DNA of 64,000 nucleotides from Flavobacteriales bacterium (GTDB taxonomy: Bacteria; Bacteroidota; Bacteroidia; NS11-12g; UBA9320). The translations under genes and the position numbers were made by a program. The DNA lies in contig JACJZT010000002.1 of NCBI GenBank assembly GCA_020635455.1, positions 496,001 to 560,000 of the forward strand. Reading direction: 5' to 3'. The first letter of the stretch is position 1. Each line of letters starts with the position of its first letter. Below, piece after piece: positions 33,822 to 43,052 of this stretch. The notes below the pieces were generated by a model. That model was not told where the DNA came from. It saw nothing but the letters and a program-made list of their open reading frames with translations, and ran no database searches.

Positions 33822-33850
33822 AAATCAAATACAGAGTTTACATTTGATTT
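33822..33850. promoter_or_regulatory. Kelch-gene promoter inside a 9-bp dyad
   Basis: AAATCAAAT (33822-33830) and ATTTGATTT (33842-33850) are exact inverted repeats, 11 bp apart. The perfect -7 element TACATTTG (33839-33846, plus strand) overlaps the right arm. ATG follows at 33858. Confidence 0.5.
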
Positions 33851-33857
33851 CTCAATC

Positions 33858-35042
33858 ATGAAAACTCTTGTTATACTTCTACTAAATTTTTTAACTCTTC
33901 AATTATTTGCCCAAACATGGGAACAAAAAACCGATTTGCCAGCTGACCTCGCATTTCCGGTTGTGGTGGAGTTAAACGGCAATATACATGTAATTGGTGG
34001 CGGGGCTTCAGGAGGAGCCACCGACCTTCACCTCAGATACAGCCCCCAGTCAAATCGCTGGGACACCCTCCCACCGGTACCATACAAGGCACAGCAGCCG
34101 GCAGGTGCAGCGGTAAATGGAAAAATACATTTTTGCGGAGGAGGATTTCCCAATACCGGCACCCGTTTAAACAAGCATTACTATTACGACAGCGATTCTT
34201 CCAAATGGTTTGCGGCAGCCGATCTGCCTGTTGCAACTGCAATACATAAGGCTGTTTCGTTCGATAATAAATTTTACATTTTTAGCGGACAGCCAAATAA
34301 AACTTTGTGTCAGTATTTTAATCCGGATTCCAATGTTTGGGTAACCAAAAAAGCATTACCCGACGGAAATTTCTGGTATGGTGCAATGACCTCCAACAGT
34401 AAGGGTATTTATAGGTTTGGAGGTGGTGGCTTCGGTGCTCCATTTGCGGATGCCCACTTTTATGACCAGAGTAAGGATCAGTGGCGAACCCTGCCGTCTT
34501 TGCCCAATCCTCTTCATGCAGCCGCTGCAACAAGCCTTAATGATTCTTTAATCTTAATATCCGGCGGATATTATTCGGGGCTTACTTATAATAAAACCTA
34601 TATTTTCAATACCAGGAATGAGCTGTATTATCCAAGTAACAGTCTTCCATTTGGCACGAATTATCATTCGATGGTTAGCCTAGGAAATTGTGCTTATTTT
34701 TTGGGTGGAAATAACGATGATATTCCAAATGCCGGAACAGCAAATTGGGTGATATGCGATCCGGAATACAAATGGTCCGTAAAGGTAAAAAGTGTAACAA
34801 ATTCCGGGAACTGTCAATTGATGCAAACTACAGATGAAATTATTCTTAAAATAAACCCGACCGAGGAAATTCCATCACAGATCACTTTGTTTTCATTAAA
34901 TGGCAGCGCCTTGTTTTCTGCATTTCCCGGACAGGAAACGAATGTTTTCAGGTTTACTAAGAATTTATTGACTCCCGGGGTTTACCTGATACGGTTTGTT
35001 TCAGACAATATTGAATATCATCTCAAAGTTCCGGTTTATTAA
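33858..35042 (+). CDS. Secreted Kelch-repeat protein, probable T9SS client
   Basis: A 394-residue protein with signal peptide (VILLLNFLTLQLFAQ). Six Kelch blades, each ending in a strand with consecutive glycines: HVIGGGASGG, IHFCGGGF, FYIFSGQP, IYRFGGGGFG, ILISGGYYSG and AYFLGGNND, forming one beta-propeller. The C-terminal 85 residues resemble a sorting domain (ITLFSLNGSALFSA ... LTPGVYLIRFV) but lack the usual PNP opening. Function is probably ligand binding at the cell surface. It follows the coupled glycosyltransferase/GH1 genes on the same strand but has its own promoter. Confidence 0.83.
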   Translation: MKTLVILLLNFLTLQLFAQTWEQKTDLPADLAFPVVVELNGNIHVIGGGASGGATDLHLRYSPQSNRWDTLPPVPYKAQQPAGAAVNGKIHFCGGGFPNTGTRLNKHYYYDSDSSKWFAAADLPVATAIHKAVSFDNKFYIFSGQPNKTLCQYFNPDSNVWVTKKALPDGNFWYGAMTSNSKGIYRFGGGGFGAPFADAHFYDQSKDQWRTLPSLPNPLHAAAATSLNDSLILISGGYYSGLTYNKTYIFNTRNELYYPSNSLPFGTNYHSMVSLGNCAYFLGGNNDDIPNAGTANWVICDPEYKWSVKVKSVTNSGNCQLMQTTDEIILKINPTEEIPSQITLFSLNGSALFSAFPGQETNVFRFTKNLLTPGVYLIRFVSDNIEYHLKVPVY

Positions 35043-35075
35043 ACGTTTCTTTTGTTCGGAAGTTAAATTTATACA

Positions 35076-35477
35076 ATGCTCCAAAGGGTCCAAATCCTTA
35101 ACGTAGTTTTAATACTTTGCTCGCTGATCGGTTACCTCGAATGGGGAGATGAAAATCACAATTTCGTTGCCGAAATCGAATTGCAAATCCTTTCCGGTCT
35201 GTTAATGGATTTTAAATCCATGATACACCCTTTGATACTACTACCCTTATTCGGACAAATACTCTTACTGGTCTCTCTTTTCAGCAAAAAATGGTTTAAA
35301 TGGTTGACCTACTCAGGCATAATATCCATTTGGTCGCTTTATGTATTGTTGCTGTTTATTGGCTTTACAAGTGGACAAATGAAAATATTCCTGTTTGCTT
35401 TGCCGTTTAATATTATTGCCATCGTTCAGATGTTTCAGGCAAGAAAATATAAAACGATCAGAACTAATAATGCGTAA
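35076..35477 (+). CDS. DUF4293 family membrane protein
   Basis: A 133-residue protein starting MLQRVQ, the family's typical N-terminus, with four hydrophobic helices and a short basic tail (ARKYKTIR). DUF4293 is found mainly in Bacteroidota and has no known activity. It lies 33 bp after the Kelch gene. Its last 14 bases overlap the 3' end of the convergent BNR-repeat gene. Confidence 0.82.
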   Translation: MLQRVQILNVVLILCSLIGYLEWGDENHNFVAEIELQILSGLLMDFKSMIHPLILLPLFGQILLLVSLFSKKWFKWLTYSGIISIWSLYVLLLFIGFTSGQMKIFLFALPFNIIAIVQMFQARKYKTIRTNNA

Positions 35478-38097
35478 TTCGCTTTACAGATCTAAAGTTC
35501 CCCGACTCTACAATTATATAATAAACACCGGGCATGAATTCATTAAAGCTAATTTTATCTTCATGAACATCGTCCTTGCTTTGCAAAGCTTTTTGACAGA
35601 CAATTTTGCCACAAACATCCGTGATCAGAACTTTGTGTTTCATACCTGCACAGTTATTGAATTTAAGTGTAAGGAGATCTGTAACCGGGTTAGGGTAAAG
35701 AACCAGATTTTCTTCCGGATAGTGTATTTTACTTACCGAAATATTGGAATCGGTTGAATATAACTGTGTTTGCCAAACCCCTGCACCAAAAGTTGCAGCA
35801 AACAGGCTGGAAGTTTTGGGATGTATCTCAAGCTCAGATACGATCACGTTTGGCAAACCATCGCTAAATAAGATCCATGTTTTTGAAAAAGTATCCAGGC
35901 GGTATACACCATTGTCGGTTCCGACATACATATTTTTAGTTCGGTCGTCCTGAACCGCAACGCAATTAACCGGTATGTTGGGCAGATTAAAGGAAATATT
36001 TTGCCAGTTAGCTCCCGAATCCTTACTGTAAAATACTTTCTGCCCCTGTACAAAGTTTGAAAACACGACCCATACTTCGTTTGGAGAAGATGTTAATGAA
36101 TATACATACGATGGATAATGATCGATCGGTAAACCATTTGAAATTTCACTCCAGGTTTTGTCCTTATCCATTCTCCAAACCTGAGCAGATATATTATCGA
36201 GAAGAAAGTTTCTGGAAGATATATACATTCTTTCATTATTTCTGCCGATTGAAACCAAAGAAGTTATGGGTCGTGGAGAACCCGTTGTAAGAAGGTTGTT
36301 GAAAGCAGATATCCTATTACCCTGTGTAAAAGTATGTTGGTATTCGTATACGTTTCCATAACCAATATAAAGGGCATTTCCCGAGGCCTGAAATGGTGTG
36401 GTCCACTCTGCCTGCTCGGAAGAAGGACATGAGATTCTACTTAGGTAGTAATAATCATTGGTATTGGGTTCGTAAAAAAACAGGTTGATATTGCCATACT
36501 GTGATGAGGTATAAGCAACTGCGTTTTCAAGGTTATAGGCACATTCCATTCCATCACCTCCGCTTAAATTGTACCAGCTGTTTTTATTCTGAAGATCCGT
36601 AGCAGATGTGGAATTATCCTGAGCTCCTGCCATAATTCCATTTTCATTGCTTTCCTGTACTCCCAGGCGGTAAAAAGAGGTTATGTTCAATCCATTCGTA
36701 TAATGATCCCAATTTGTTGAAATTACGGTTCCGTCTTCAAGAAGATTTGGATCATCGCCTTTAATAGAATTGGCAGAAGACAGGCCACCATCGTGACAGG
36801 CAAATATTCTTCCACCGGGATGCATCTTCAGGGAATGCACATCTGCATGCAGACTCAAGTTTTGATAATTGAGTCGCCAGTAACTTGCAGGGAGAAAATC
36901 CTTTCCACCGTTTTCCGTAACCCAGACATTTATACCACAAACAGTTACCTTGTTTTTATTGTTTTTATCAACAACAATTGACAAGTCGTATTTACCCTGA
37001 CCACCGGGACTGTTGTCAAGCTCCCATCCAAGCAAATTATACTTATACGATCGGTCGATGACCGTGCTCCAGGTTTTACCGGTATCCGTACTTTTATAAA
37101 ATCCATAAAATCCATCGTTGATGGCTTTACTTGTAGCATCGCAGGATATTGCATACAACAAGGACGGATCGGAAGGTGCCTGAGTCAGTTCAATGCGCGC
37201 CACTTCATTGGTTTCCTGAAAAGGGACGAGGCTCTTTTTCCAGTTCATTCCAAAATCGTCGGAATATAAAATTTGGGCCTTACCGATCTTATACGCATTT
37301 AAATAGCCTGTGGTAGCATACAGTCGATCCGGGTTTGAAACATCCATTTCAAGGTCCCAGAATATTTCCTGACTTGTTTGTTTCCATTGTATACCACCAT
37401 CCACAGATACATAAGATCCCGATTGACCAACCGCAATTAAACGATCCGGTAATTGGGGATGTATGTGAATTCGCTGAATGAGTGACCCTTCAAAGTCAGT
37501 TTGCAGAAAACTAAGGCCGGTAGGTTGCCATGAAACTCCGCCATTTGTGGTTTTATAAATGCCTAGGCCATAATGAGTGTTTCGTTTATTATCGTTTGCA
37601 TATATGTTGTGTGCGAGATATGCAAAATCTCCGGTTGCGACGTACATTGTGTCCGAATTGTGCGGATGCACGGCCAGTGAAGAAGTTCTTAGAACCGGAA
37701 GGTCACCTGAAATGGGAATCCAGCTTTTTCCCGAATTTGTGGTTTTCCAGAGCCCGCCTTGTGCAACGCAAATGTAGTAAACAGAAGTGTCTGAAGGATC
37801 AAAAACCACATCATTCACCCTTCCTATCCCGGCGAGAATGTCCTTTCCGAAGGGGCCTCTGGGAATCCACTCATTGTTTTTTTTGTGAAGAATGTTCTTA
37901 TTGAGTTTTTGTTTCTCAAGATCTGCCTGATAATACGCTTTTGCAAAATTCTCTGTTAGGGAAAAATTACTTCTTCGTTCAATAAAATCTTTATGTCTGA
38001 GAATGTAATTTGGTTCCTCTCCTGTTTTAGAATCAAACTGTGCTGAAACTTGTAAAGAATGAACAAAAACTAATGTAAACAGGATTTTTGAATTCAT
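35464..38097 (-). CDS. T9SS-secreted sortilin/BNR-type beta-propeller protein
   Basis: An 877-residue protein with signal peptide (ILFTLVFVHSLQVSAQ). The body has repeated BNR/Asp-box motifs typical of sortilin/Vps10 or glycosidase-like propellers: TTNSGKSWIPI, TTNGGVSWQPT, SVDGGIQWKQT, SDDFGMNWKKS, STDTGKTWSTV and SKDSGANWQNI. The C-terminus is a type A sorting domain (LYPNPVTDLLTLKF ... FMPGVYYIIV). No catalytic residues of sialidases can be identified. Probably a large surface-exposed binding or glycan-interacting protein. It converges with the DUF4293 gene with a 14-bp overlap. Confidence 0.88.
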   Translation of the reverse strand: MNSKILFTLVFVHSLQVSAQFDSKTGEEPNYILRHKDFIERRSNFSLTENFAKAYYQADLEKQKLNKNILHKKNNEWIPRGPFGKDILAGIGRVNDVVFDPSDTSVYYICVAQGGLWKTTNSGKSWIPISGDLPVLRTSSLAVHPHNSDTMYVATGDFAYLAHNIYANDNKRNTHYGLGIYKTTNGGVSWQPTGLSFLQTDFEGSLIQRIHIHPQLPDRLIAVGQSGSYVSVDGGIQWKQTSQEIFWDLEMDVSNPDRLYATTGYLNAYKIGKAQILYSDDFGMNWKKSLVPFQETNEVARIELTQAPSDPSLLYAISCDATSKAINDGFYGFYKSTDTGKTWSTVIDRSYKYNLLGWELDNSPGGQGKYDLSIVVDKNNKNKVTVCGINVWVTENGGKDFLPASYWRLNYQNLSLHADVHSLKMHPGGRIFACHDGGLSSANSIKGDDPNLLEDGTVISTNWDHYTNGLNITSFYRLGVQESNENGIMAGAQDNSTSATDLQNKNSWYNLSGGDGMECAYNLENAVAYTSSQYGNINLFFYEPNTNDYYYLSRISCPSSEQAEWTTPFQASGNALYIGYGNVYEYQHTFTQGNRISAFNNLLTTGSPRPITSLVSIGRNNERMYISSRNFLLDNISAQVWRMDKDKTWSEISNGLPIDHYPSYVYSLTSSPNEVWVVFSNFVQGQKVFYSKDSGANWQNISFNLPNIPVNCVAVQDDRTKNMYVGTDNGVYRLDTFSKTWILFSDGLPNVIVSELEIHPKTSSLFAATFGAGVWQTQLYSTDSNISVSKIHYPEENLVLYPNPVTDLLTLKFNNCAGMKHKVLITDVCGKIVCQKALQSKDDVHEDKISFNEFMPGVYYIIVESGNFRSVKRITHY

Positions 38098-38196
38098 AAA
38101 TCGATTTGTTCATACGAAAATATAAAGATTTACCTAAATATAGTTCGGTACTTTATTACCACATTGTTCTCAACATTTCATCTGGAAAAATTCAAT

Positions 38197-38221
38197 AAAA
38201 AGTTTAGAAGGAGCCCTTCTA
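38197..38221 (-). terminator. Terminator of the tRNA-Arg transcript
   Basis: On the minus strand a 7-bp stem TAGAAGG/CCTTCTA with a GCT loop is followed by AAC and five T. It lies 28 bases past the CCA end of the tRNA. Confidence 0.65.
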
Positions 38222-38249
38222 TGTTTTTTAAAAGAAATGTAGAGTAAGA

Positions 38250-38325
38250 TGGCGGACCCGGAGAGATTCGAACTCCCAACCTTCTCATCCGTAGTGAGAT
38301 GCTATATCCATTAAGCTACGGGTCC
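38250..38325 (-). tRNA. tRNA-Arg (anticodon ACG)
   Basis: A 76-nt cloverleaf with CCA encoded. The acceptor stem GGACCCG pairs with CGGGTCC, the discriminator is G, the D-arm is GCTTAATGGATATAGC, and the anticodon stem TCTCA/TGAGA holds the loop CTACGGA with anticodon ACG. The T-arm is GGGAG-TTCGAAT-CTCTC. The A34 would be read as inosine after TadA editing, covering CGU, CGC and CGA. Confidence 0.96.
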
Positions 38326-38338
38326 TTATTTGATGTTG

Positions 38339-38369
38339 CAAAAATAGTCTATGAAGCTTCCGAAACAAA
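38339..38369 (-). promoter_or_regulatory. tRNA-Arg promoter: TTTG, 19 bp, TATTTTTG
   Basis: On the minus strand TTTG (38369-38366) and a perfect TAnnTTTG (38346-38339) have ideal spacing. The -7 element ends 13 bases before the tRNA 5' end. This is the cleanest promoter in the window. Confidence 0.75.
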
Positions 38370-38400
38370 GAGATTCTTAGGCGTATAGGATCGTTTGCAT

Positions 38401-38430
38401 AAAAAAGCAGTAAACCAGAAGATTTACTGC
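38401..38430 (-). terminator. Rho-independent terminator of the 54-residue protein gene
   Basis: On the minus strand the stem GCAGTAAA/TTTACTGC with an 8-base loop runs into six T. It begins 21 bases past the stop codon at 38452, which supports the small gene being a real transcription unit. Confidence 0.75.
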
Positions 38431-38451
38431 TCCTTTTTATTTTAAAATAAA

Positions 38452-38616
38452 TTACTTTGTATCGATCCCGGGTACATGGTCAAGGATAATGCCTGACTCC
38501 CCTTTGTATGGAGAAGCAACCATTACACGCTTTCCGTGCTGAACCAATGAGGCCAGTCTTTGCTTGGCAACTGTTTTATTTACCCTTTCTTTTCTTTTTA
38601 ATCTTGTAACCGCCAT
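38452..38616 (-). CDS. Conserved-looking small basic protein (54 residues)
   Basis: A 54-residue frame, ATG at 38616, stop at 38454-38452. The N-terminal half is strongly basic and helical (MAVTRLKRKERVNKTVAKQR); the second half looks beta-rich with HGKRVMVASPY and ends GIDTK. It has a clear terminator of its own and sits between a tRNA gene and a lipoprotein gene. I recall similar short KRK-rich proteins annotated as hypothetical in Bacteroidota genomes but cannot name a function; RNA or ribosome binding is a guess from the charge. It is too short for most ORF filters and easily missed. Confidence 0.6.
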   Translation of the reverse strand: MAVTRLKRKERVNKTVAKQRLASLVQHGKRVMVASPYKGESGIILDHVPGIDTK

Positions 38617-38694
38617 TTCCTTAAATTTTCCGCAAATTAAATGCTTTTTTCTTTCAATCGCAAGATGAATGTGAATTAACCATAATCGTTAAAA

Positions 38695-39837
38695 TTAACT
38701 CCTGTACCGCGAATAGTATCTGGTGATCGATTGTATGGCCTGGTTGTAAATGGGTTTTGTAAATTCGATGAACAATTGCTGAGGAGGTGGCGGAAAAGCT
38801 TCCCGGGAACGCGTCCATTCGATCTGTTCATCGGTAAGTGCACGGTTATCTCCGGTGTACCAGCCCCATCGGGTTTCCCAAACATAGGTTCCGGGTAATT
38901 TATCCTGCGCAAGTATACGGCTGTTCATCTCATCAACGATCTTCAGATCCAGTAATCCGGTTGAAGAAACCGTTTTTGTAAAGGTATGCAATTTTGCACT
39001 TACTGTTCCATAAACGTTCTGTTTCGTTTTATCTTTATTGGTAACCGTACCTACTATTACACTGTCTCTTGTAATGTCCTGATCTTTTTCATGTATATAA
39101 GTTTGCCCTATGATAAAGTCATCAAAATTCAACTCTATGAAATGGTGGGGCTTGCTTGCAAGTGATCTTGATTCTTCAGGACTGTAAAACTCTACGAAAT
39201 CATAGTTTAGATCGTGAAGGAATTCCAGTATGCTGTTTTCAAAAAACTCAGAACTTATTTTCATGGTCCTGCTGTGCATAGGTATATGCTCCAATACCAC
39301 TCTGTAAGTTCCGGCTTCTCTGGCAAGGCTCATCTGCCGGTCGATGTCCTTATAATTTGCCGAATAATACCTGGCCTTCTTAAAATTCCGGTATGCTTCC
39401 TGGGCCGATTCCATGGTTTTTTGCTTCATCAGTTCAAGTCCCTCGTTGTACCTTACCTCGGCTGCATTGTTCATGGCATCGGTCAAGACAGAAGTGTATT
39501 GATTCGGATCCGGAATTATTTTCATGCACGCAGGACAATGCCTTATTTCATCGTAATACTTATTCAGTTGCTGATAATTGTTTACGATCTTCTCCCATTT
39601 ATATACGTCGTTTGATTTTTGAAGTGCATACACCTCCTCCATTTTGTTTTTCACAAGCAGGTTGTATGCCTGACTAAGTGTATTTGCAGCCTTTTGATTA
39701 TTAGGTTTGTTTTTTAGCTTGTTGCTGGCCCGCAGAAATGCCTTGTGATAATCTCCTTTCTGAAATTTTCGCTGGCCGGTACAGCTAACCAAAACTACAA
39801 GGGTAATTAAAAAGGTTATGTATTTGTTTTTAAACAT
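38695..39837 (-). CDS. Lipoprotein of unknown function with TPR-like N-terminal half
   Basis: A 380-residue protein with a lipoprotein signal (ITFLITLVVLVSC, Cys at about residue 19). The first half is helical and repeat-like (GDYHKAFLRASNKLKNKPNNQKAA pattern, then AQEAYRNFKKARYYS), probably a tetratricopeptide-type scaffold. The second half is beta-rich (HHFIELNFDDFIIGQTYIHE, GTVSAKLHTFTKTVSS). I do not recognise a named domain for it. Anchored in the inner or outer membrane. Single gene, about 80 bp from the 54-residue protein gene on the same strand. Confidence 0.72.
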   Translation of the reverse strand: MFKNKYITFLITLVVLVSCTGQRKFQKGDYHKAFLRASNKLKNKPNNQKAANTLSQAYNLLVKNKMEEVYALQKSNDVYKWEKIVNNYQQLNKYYDEIRHCPACMKIIPDPNQYTSVLTDAMNNAAEVRYNEGLELMKQKTMESAQEAYRNFKKARYYSANYKDIDRQMSLAREAGTYRVVLEHIPMHSRTMKISSEFFENSILEFLHDLNYDFVEFYSPEESRSLASKPHHFIELNFDDFIIGQTYIHEKDQDITRDSVIVGTVTNKDKTKQNVYGTVSAKLHTFTKTVSSTGLLDLKIVDEMNSRILAQDKLPGTYVWETRWGWYTGDNRALTDEQIEWTRSREAFPPPPQQLFIEFTKPIYNQAIQSITRYYSRYRS

Positions 39838-39978
39838 CCGTTCTTTTAAAGTTTAACTTCACAAATTGAACCACGAAAATAAAACAGAAGTTTCAATTTG
39901 TGATTTTTCGGCTTTGATCCAATAATTACCTGTGTTTTCATTCTTATGGTATTCGAGCATAATTACATTTTGAATGTA

Positions 39979-39986
39979 TATTTTTG
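39979..39986 (+). promoter_or_regulatory. -7 element (TATTTTTG) for the gene at 39993
   Basis: A perfect TAnnTTTG only 6 bases before ATG 39993, so the transcript would be nearly leaderless, or translation may begin at a later start. Confidence 0.4.
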
Positions 39987-39992
39987 TAGGCA

Positions 39993-41537
39993 ATGAATGG
40001 TCAAAAACAGAATACGTGCATTGTCGGGTACAATTATAGATCCTTCACCCTCATTACCTTAATTTGTTTATTATTTCCTTGCATCCTATCCAAATCTGCC
40101 TATTCTCAGGTCGGGTTCAAATGGGGACCGGCTATTAAGATTCCCAAAAGTTCTTATTCCCTTATTAATTTTACAACAGGGAACCGATACGGGACAGTAA
40201 TTAAGATGGGTTCAGGACTTAAAACGGTTTTGTACGATACCAATTTCCAAAATTCAACTTTCTCGATCTACAAATTCAAAAAGAAAACACATACATTACT
40301 CGACATAAAGGCTTATAAGAGCCATGTATTTTTCTTTTTTCAAAAAAAGCTCGATCTTAATACAAAGACACTGAAGATCGTGAGGATTAATACCGATTCT
40401 CTGAATAAAAAACCGGATGAATTTGATATTCTTACCCTTGCCGAAAACAGGTTTGCCAGAGATCTTGACTTCCGGCTGAAACTAAAAAAAGACCGCTTTG
40501 AAGTTTGGTATTCGGATGCACCCGGGTCGGAAGACAAACCTTGTTTTTTGATTCACTCCGTTTTTGATTACTCCTTAAAGCGGCTGGTAAAAAATGAAGT
40601 ACAGTTACCGGTTGAACACAGACTTGCGTCCATATTGAATTGCACCTTTCCTGCAGATAGTTTCCTTTTTATCAATACCAAGGAGTATGAGATCCGAAAA
40701 ATTGAAAAAAGAGGATTCAACAGCAATTACAAATTTGTTTTTTACCGTTATCACACCTATTCCGACAGCCTTGACAAGGTAATTCCTGAAATCCGGCAAG
40801 TTTATGCCGACAAGGGAAGGATGGCGATACAGGATCAATTGCTTTGCGCTTCCGGATATTTCAGCAGTAAATTTGAGGGACCGAAAGATGGATTCTGGTT
40901 TCTTAAGTACGATTTTAAAAATCAGATTCTGATTATAGATACAGCCTATTTTTTTGATAAACGTATACGATCCCTTCCCGAAAATGGCTATAACTATTCT
41001 TTGTTAAAAAGATCTCCCTTTGAAGGAATGTATATGGACTATTTGCTCGAACATTCCAACGGCAACTTTGTTTCCGTAAGTGAACAATATTTTCTCATTC
41101 CTGCTTCTTTTGGATCCACGCATACCTTTAACCGGTTTTACGGCGACTTACTTATCGTTTATACCGACAAGAACGGTTTGCTAAAAAAAGCCTACCGCAT
41201 TCCCAAAGCCCAGGAAACCTATAATAATTTCGGTGAATTCTCATCGTATTACATTGCTAAGAATGACAGTGCTTTAACCTTTATTTTCAACACACATAAA
41301 AAAAACAAGGAACACTGGAAGCACAAACATCTGGTAAGGCATAAACAAAGTTTTTTGATCTACTTACGAATGGATCCCAAAAACCTTGAAAGAAGGCCAC
41401 TCTCAGGTTATGATGAAATGGAAGGTATCCTCCAAATAAGGGATGCTGAAGAAATCTCACCCAACCGACTTTTGGTATACGCAAGAAAAGGACGCAAAGC
41501 GAGACTTGGAGTTTTAAAATTAAATTTCAATCTTTAA
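39993..41537 (+). CDS. Exported protein of unknown function
   Basis: A 514-residue protein with a long signal peptide (core LITLICLLFPCILS, cleavage near YSQ). The rest is a lysine-, tyrosine- and phenylalanine-rich beta protein with repeating segments of alternating hydrophobic strands and NKK/DKN turns, as in beta-propellers, but with no clear named repeat. No sorting domain, lipobox or catalytic motif. The GH16 gene begins 13 bp downstream and is probably co-transcribed, so this protein may work with it, for example in binding the same polysaccharide. That link is inference. Confidence 0.65.
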   Translation: MNGQKQNTCIVGYNYRSFTLITLICLLFPCILSKSAYSQVGFKWGPAIKIPKSSYSLINFTTGNRYGTVIKMGSGLKTVLYDTNFQNSTFSIYKFKKKTHTLLDIKAYKSHVFFFFQKKLDLNTKTLKIVRINTDSLNKKPDEFDILTLAENRFARDLDFRLKLKKDRFEVWYSDAPGSEDKPCFLIHSVFDYSLKRLVKNEVQLPVEHRLASILNCTFPADSFLFINTKEYEIRKIEKRGFNSNYKFVFYRYHTYSDSLDKVIPEIRQVYADKGRMAIQDQLLCASGYFSSKFEGPKDGFWFLKYDFKNQILIIDTAYFFDKRIRSLPENGYNYSLLKRSPFEGMYMDYLLEHSNGNFVSVSEQYFLIPASFGSTHTFNRFYGDLLIVYTDKNGLLKKAYRIPKAQETYNNFGEFSSYYIAKNDSALTFIFNTHKKNKEHWKHKHLVRHKQSFLIYLRMDPKNLERRPLSGYDEMEGILQIRDAEEISPNRLLVYARKGRKARLGVLKLNFNL

Positions 41538-41550
41538 AATTCCTAAATAA

Positions 41551-42498
41551 ATGAAATGGAAAACCTACATACAAAAATTTATTCTCTGCATCATATTGAT
41601 TTTTTTCTGCAATACTCTGATGGCACAGGACAAGGAAAAGGTTCATCACCGGAACCCTGTAAAATCAATGTTTGTTCAACGATATTTGCATCTGAGCACC
41701 CTGCCCCTTGCAATTAATTTTATGATCAAAAACCGGTGGTTTAAATACTATAAAAAATACCGGTCATCGCCTGTTAAAAAAGGCTGGTCCCTTACTTTTG
41801 AAGATAATTTTGACAGTATTGATATCAAAAAATGGAGGCTTGGTCAACCCTGGGGATATTTTCATGACCAATCTCTTCATCAGCATCATTCCACTGAGCT
41901 AATTAAGGTCAAAGACGGTTATCTTTATTTAGGCGGGGGGCTTGAGCCCAAATCCTTTACATACAAGGATTCAACCATTGTTATTCCTTATGGGATCGGA
42001 TTAATAAATTCCGACATTTCGTTTAAACAAAAATATGGTTACTTCGAAATACGATGTAAAAATCCCGAAGGTCCGGCAACCTGGCCTGCATTTTGGTTGA
42101 CAGGTGCAAGCAGATGGCCACCTGAGATCGATATTTTTGAAATGTACGGCAAATCAAGCGGTAAAACGGTTCACAGACAGATCTCCTCCATTCATTACGG
42201 AGTTTCAGGGACCGGCTCGAGAGCCACTCTTATCCGACAAACCCTGCTACCACATAATACGGACAGCGTTTTTCATGTTTATGCCTGTGACTGGAGTAAA
42301 CGAAAAATTAAATTTTATACCGACGGGATCTTAACCCGTCAGCAAAGAATCAATAAGCGCTTGAGAAAATACATGGATGAGGAAATGGTCATTATCATCA
42401 ATAATGGTTTTGAGGCTCGTTATTTGAAATACCTTCCGGAAAACTTCAAACAAAATAATTTTATTGTCGACTGGGTTAGAGTTTATCGCAAGGATTAG
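41551..42498 (+). CDS. Secreted glycoside hydrolase family 16 protein
   Basis: A 315-residue protein with signal peptide (FILCIILIFFCNTLMAQ). The GH16 jelly-roll domain covers about residues 75-315. The catalytic signature is present as EIDIFEMYG (nucleophile Glu, Asp and acid/base Glu in ExDxxE), preceded by the WPAFWLTGASRWPP strand. GH16 enzymes cut beta-1,3/1,4-glucans, agar, carrageenan and similar polymers; the subfamily is not readable here. It has neither a sorting domain nor a lipobox, so it is probably periplasmic. Encoded 13 bp after the exported protein gene. Confidence 0.9.
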   Translation: MKWKTYIQKFILCIILIFFCNTLMAQDKEKVHHRNPVKSMFVQRYLHLSTLPLAINFMIKNRWFKYYKKYRSSPVKKGWSLTFEDNFDSIDIKKWRLGQPWGYFHDQSLHQHHSTELIKVKDGYLYLGGGLEPKSFTYKDSTIVIPYGIGLINSDISFKQKYGYFEIRCKNPEGPATWPAFWLTGASRWPPEIDIFEMYGKSSGKTVHRQISSIHYGVSGTGSRATLIRQTLLPHNTDSVFHVYACDWSKRKIKFYTDGILTRQQRINKRLRKYMDEEMVIIINNGFEARYLKYLPENFKQNNFIVDWVRVYRKD

Positions 42499-42515
42499 AT
42501 TCACAAGTATTCTTC

Positions 42516-42523
42516 TATCTTTG
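42516..42523 (+). promoter_or_regulatory. -7 element (TATCTTTG) for the small lipoprotein gene
   Basis: A perfect TAnnTTTG 19 bases before the TTG start at 42543. Confidence 0.5.
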
Positions 42524-42542
42524 AGACGTCAAATCGATCTGT

Positions 42543-42941
42543 TTGAAAAATTTATCATTCATCGCACTTGTTTTAGTTTTTTCGGGTTGTTCCTTATCCA
42601 ATAAATGCAAAAATGCAATTTGCACTCAGCTTTTTGCCATGATCACGGTTGAACTCAGCAACACGGGCAATCCGGACCTAAAAGGTGTTACAACACGATC
42701 CCTCAAGGTTTCGAATGGTGAGATCCTAAAAAGCGACTCATCACCCTCCTCTTTGCCTAATAATGGTTTTGTTGTGGTGGATGACTCAAACCTGAAAGCA
42801 CTTGAATTCAATAAAACAAGTGAAGTTGACTTTGAAATTTCCAAAGATGGAAAGCTCATAAAAACGGTCCGTTTTTCCATCAAAACTGATTGTTGCCATG
42901 TAAACAAGCAAAACGGGCCGGATACAGTTTCCCTAGACTGA
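42543..42941 (+). CDS. Small lipoprotein of unknown function
   Basis: A 132-residue protein. The start is TTG 42543 (KNLSFIALVLVFSGC follows); no ATG precedes the signal and a -7 promoter element sits just upstream. The lipobox cysteine is at about residue 16. The mature part is a small beta-sandwich-like domain with four further cysteines (NKCKNAICTQ near the start, TDCCHVN near the end) that could form disulphides outside the cytoplasm. No recognised family. It is a single gene between GH16 and the fatty-acid hydroxylase. Confidence 0.68.
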   Translation: MKNLSFIALVLVFSGCSLSNKCKNAICTQLFAMITVELSNTGNPDLKGVTTRSLKVSNGEILKSDSSPSSLPNNGFVVVDDSNLKALEFNKTSEVDFEISKDGKLIKTVRFSIKTDCCHVNKQNGPDTVSLD

Positions 42942-43003
42942 TCTCCCATACCTGGCATCTTTTGACCAAAAAGTAATCAATTCAAATATTTCTTTACTTT
43001 CTT

Positions 43004-43011
43004 ATTTTTGC
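43004..43011 (+). promoter_or_regulatory. -7 element (TATTTTTG) for the fatty-acid hydroxylase gene
   Basis: A perfect TAnnTTTG 41 bases before ATG 43053. Confidence 0.5.
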
Positions 43012-43052
43012 GGACGAATTCACAAACCTATCAGAACTAAGCAAATACAGAA

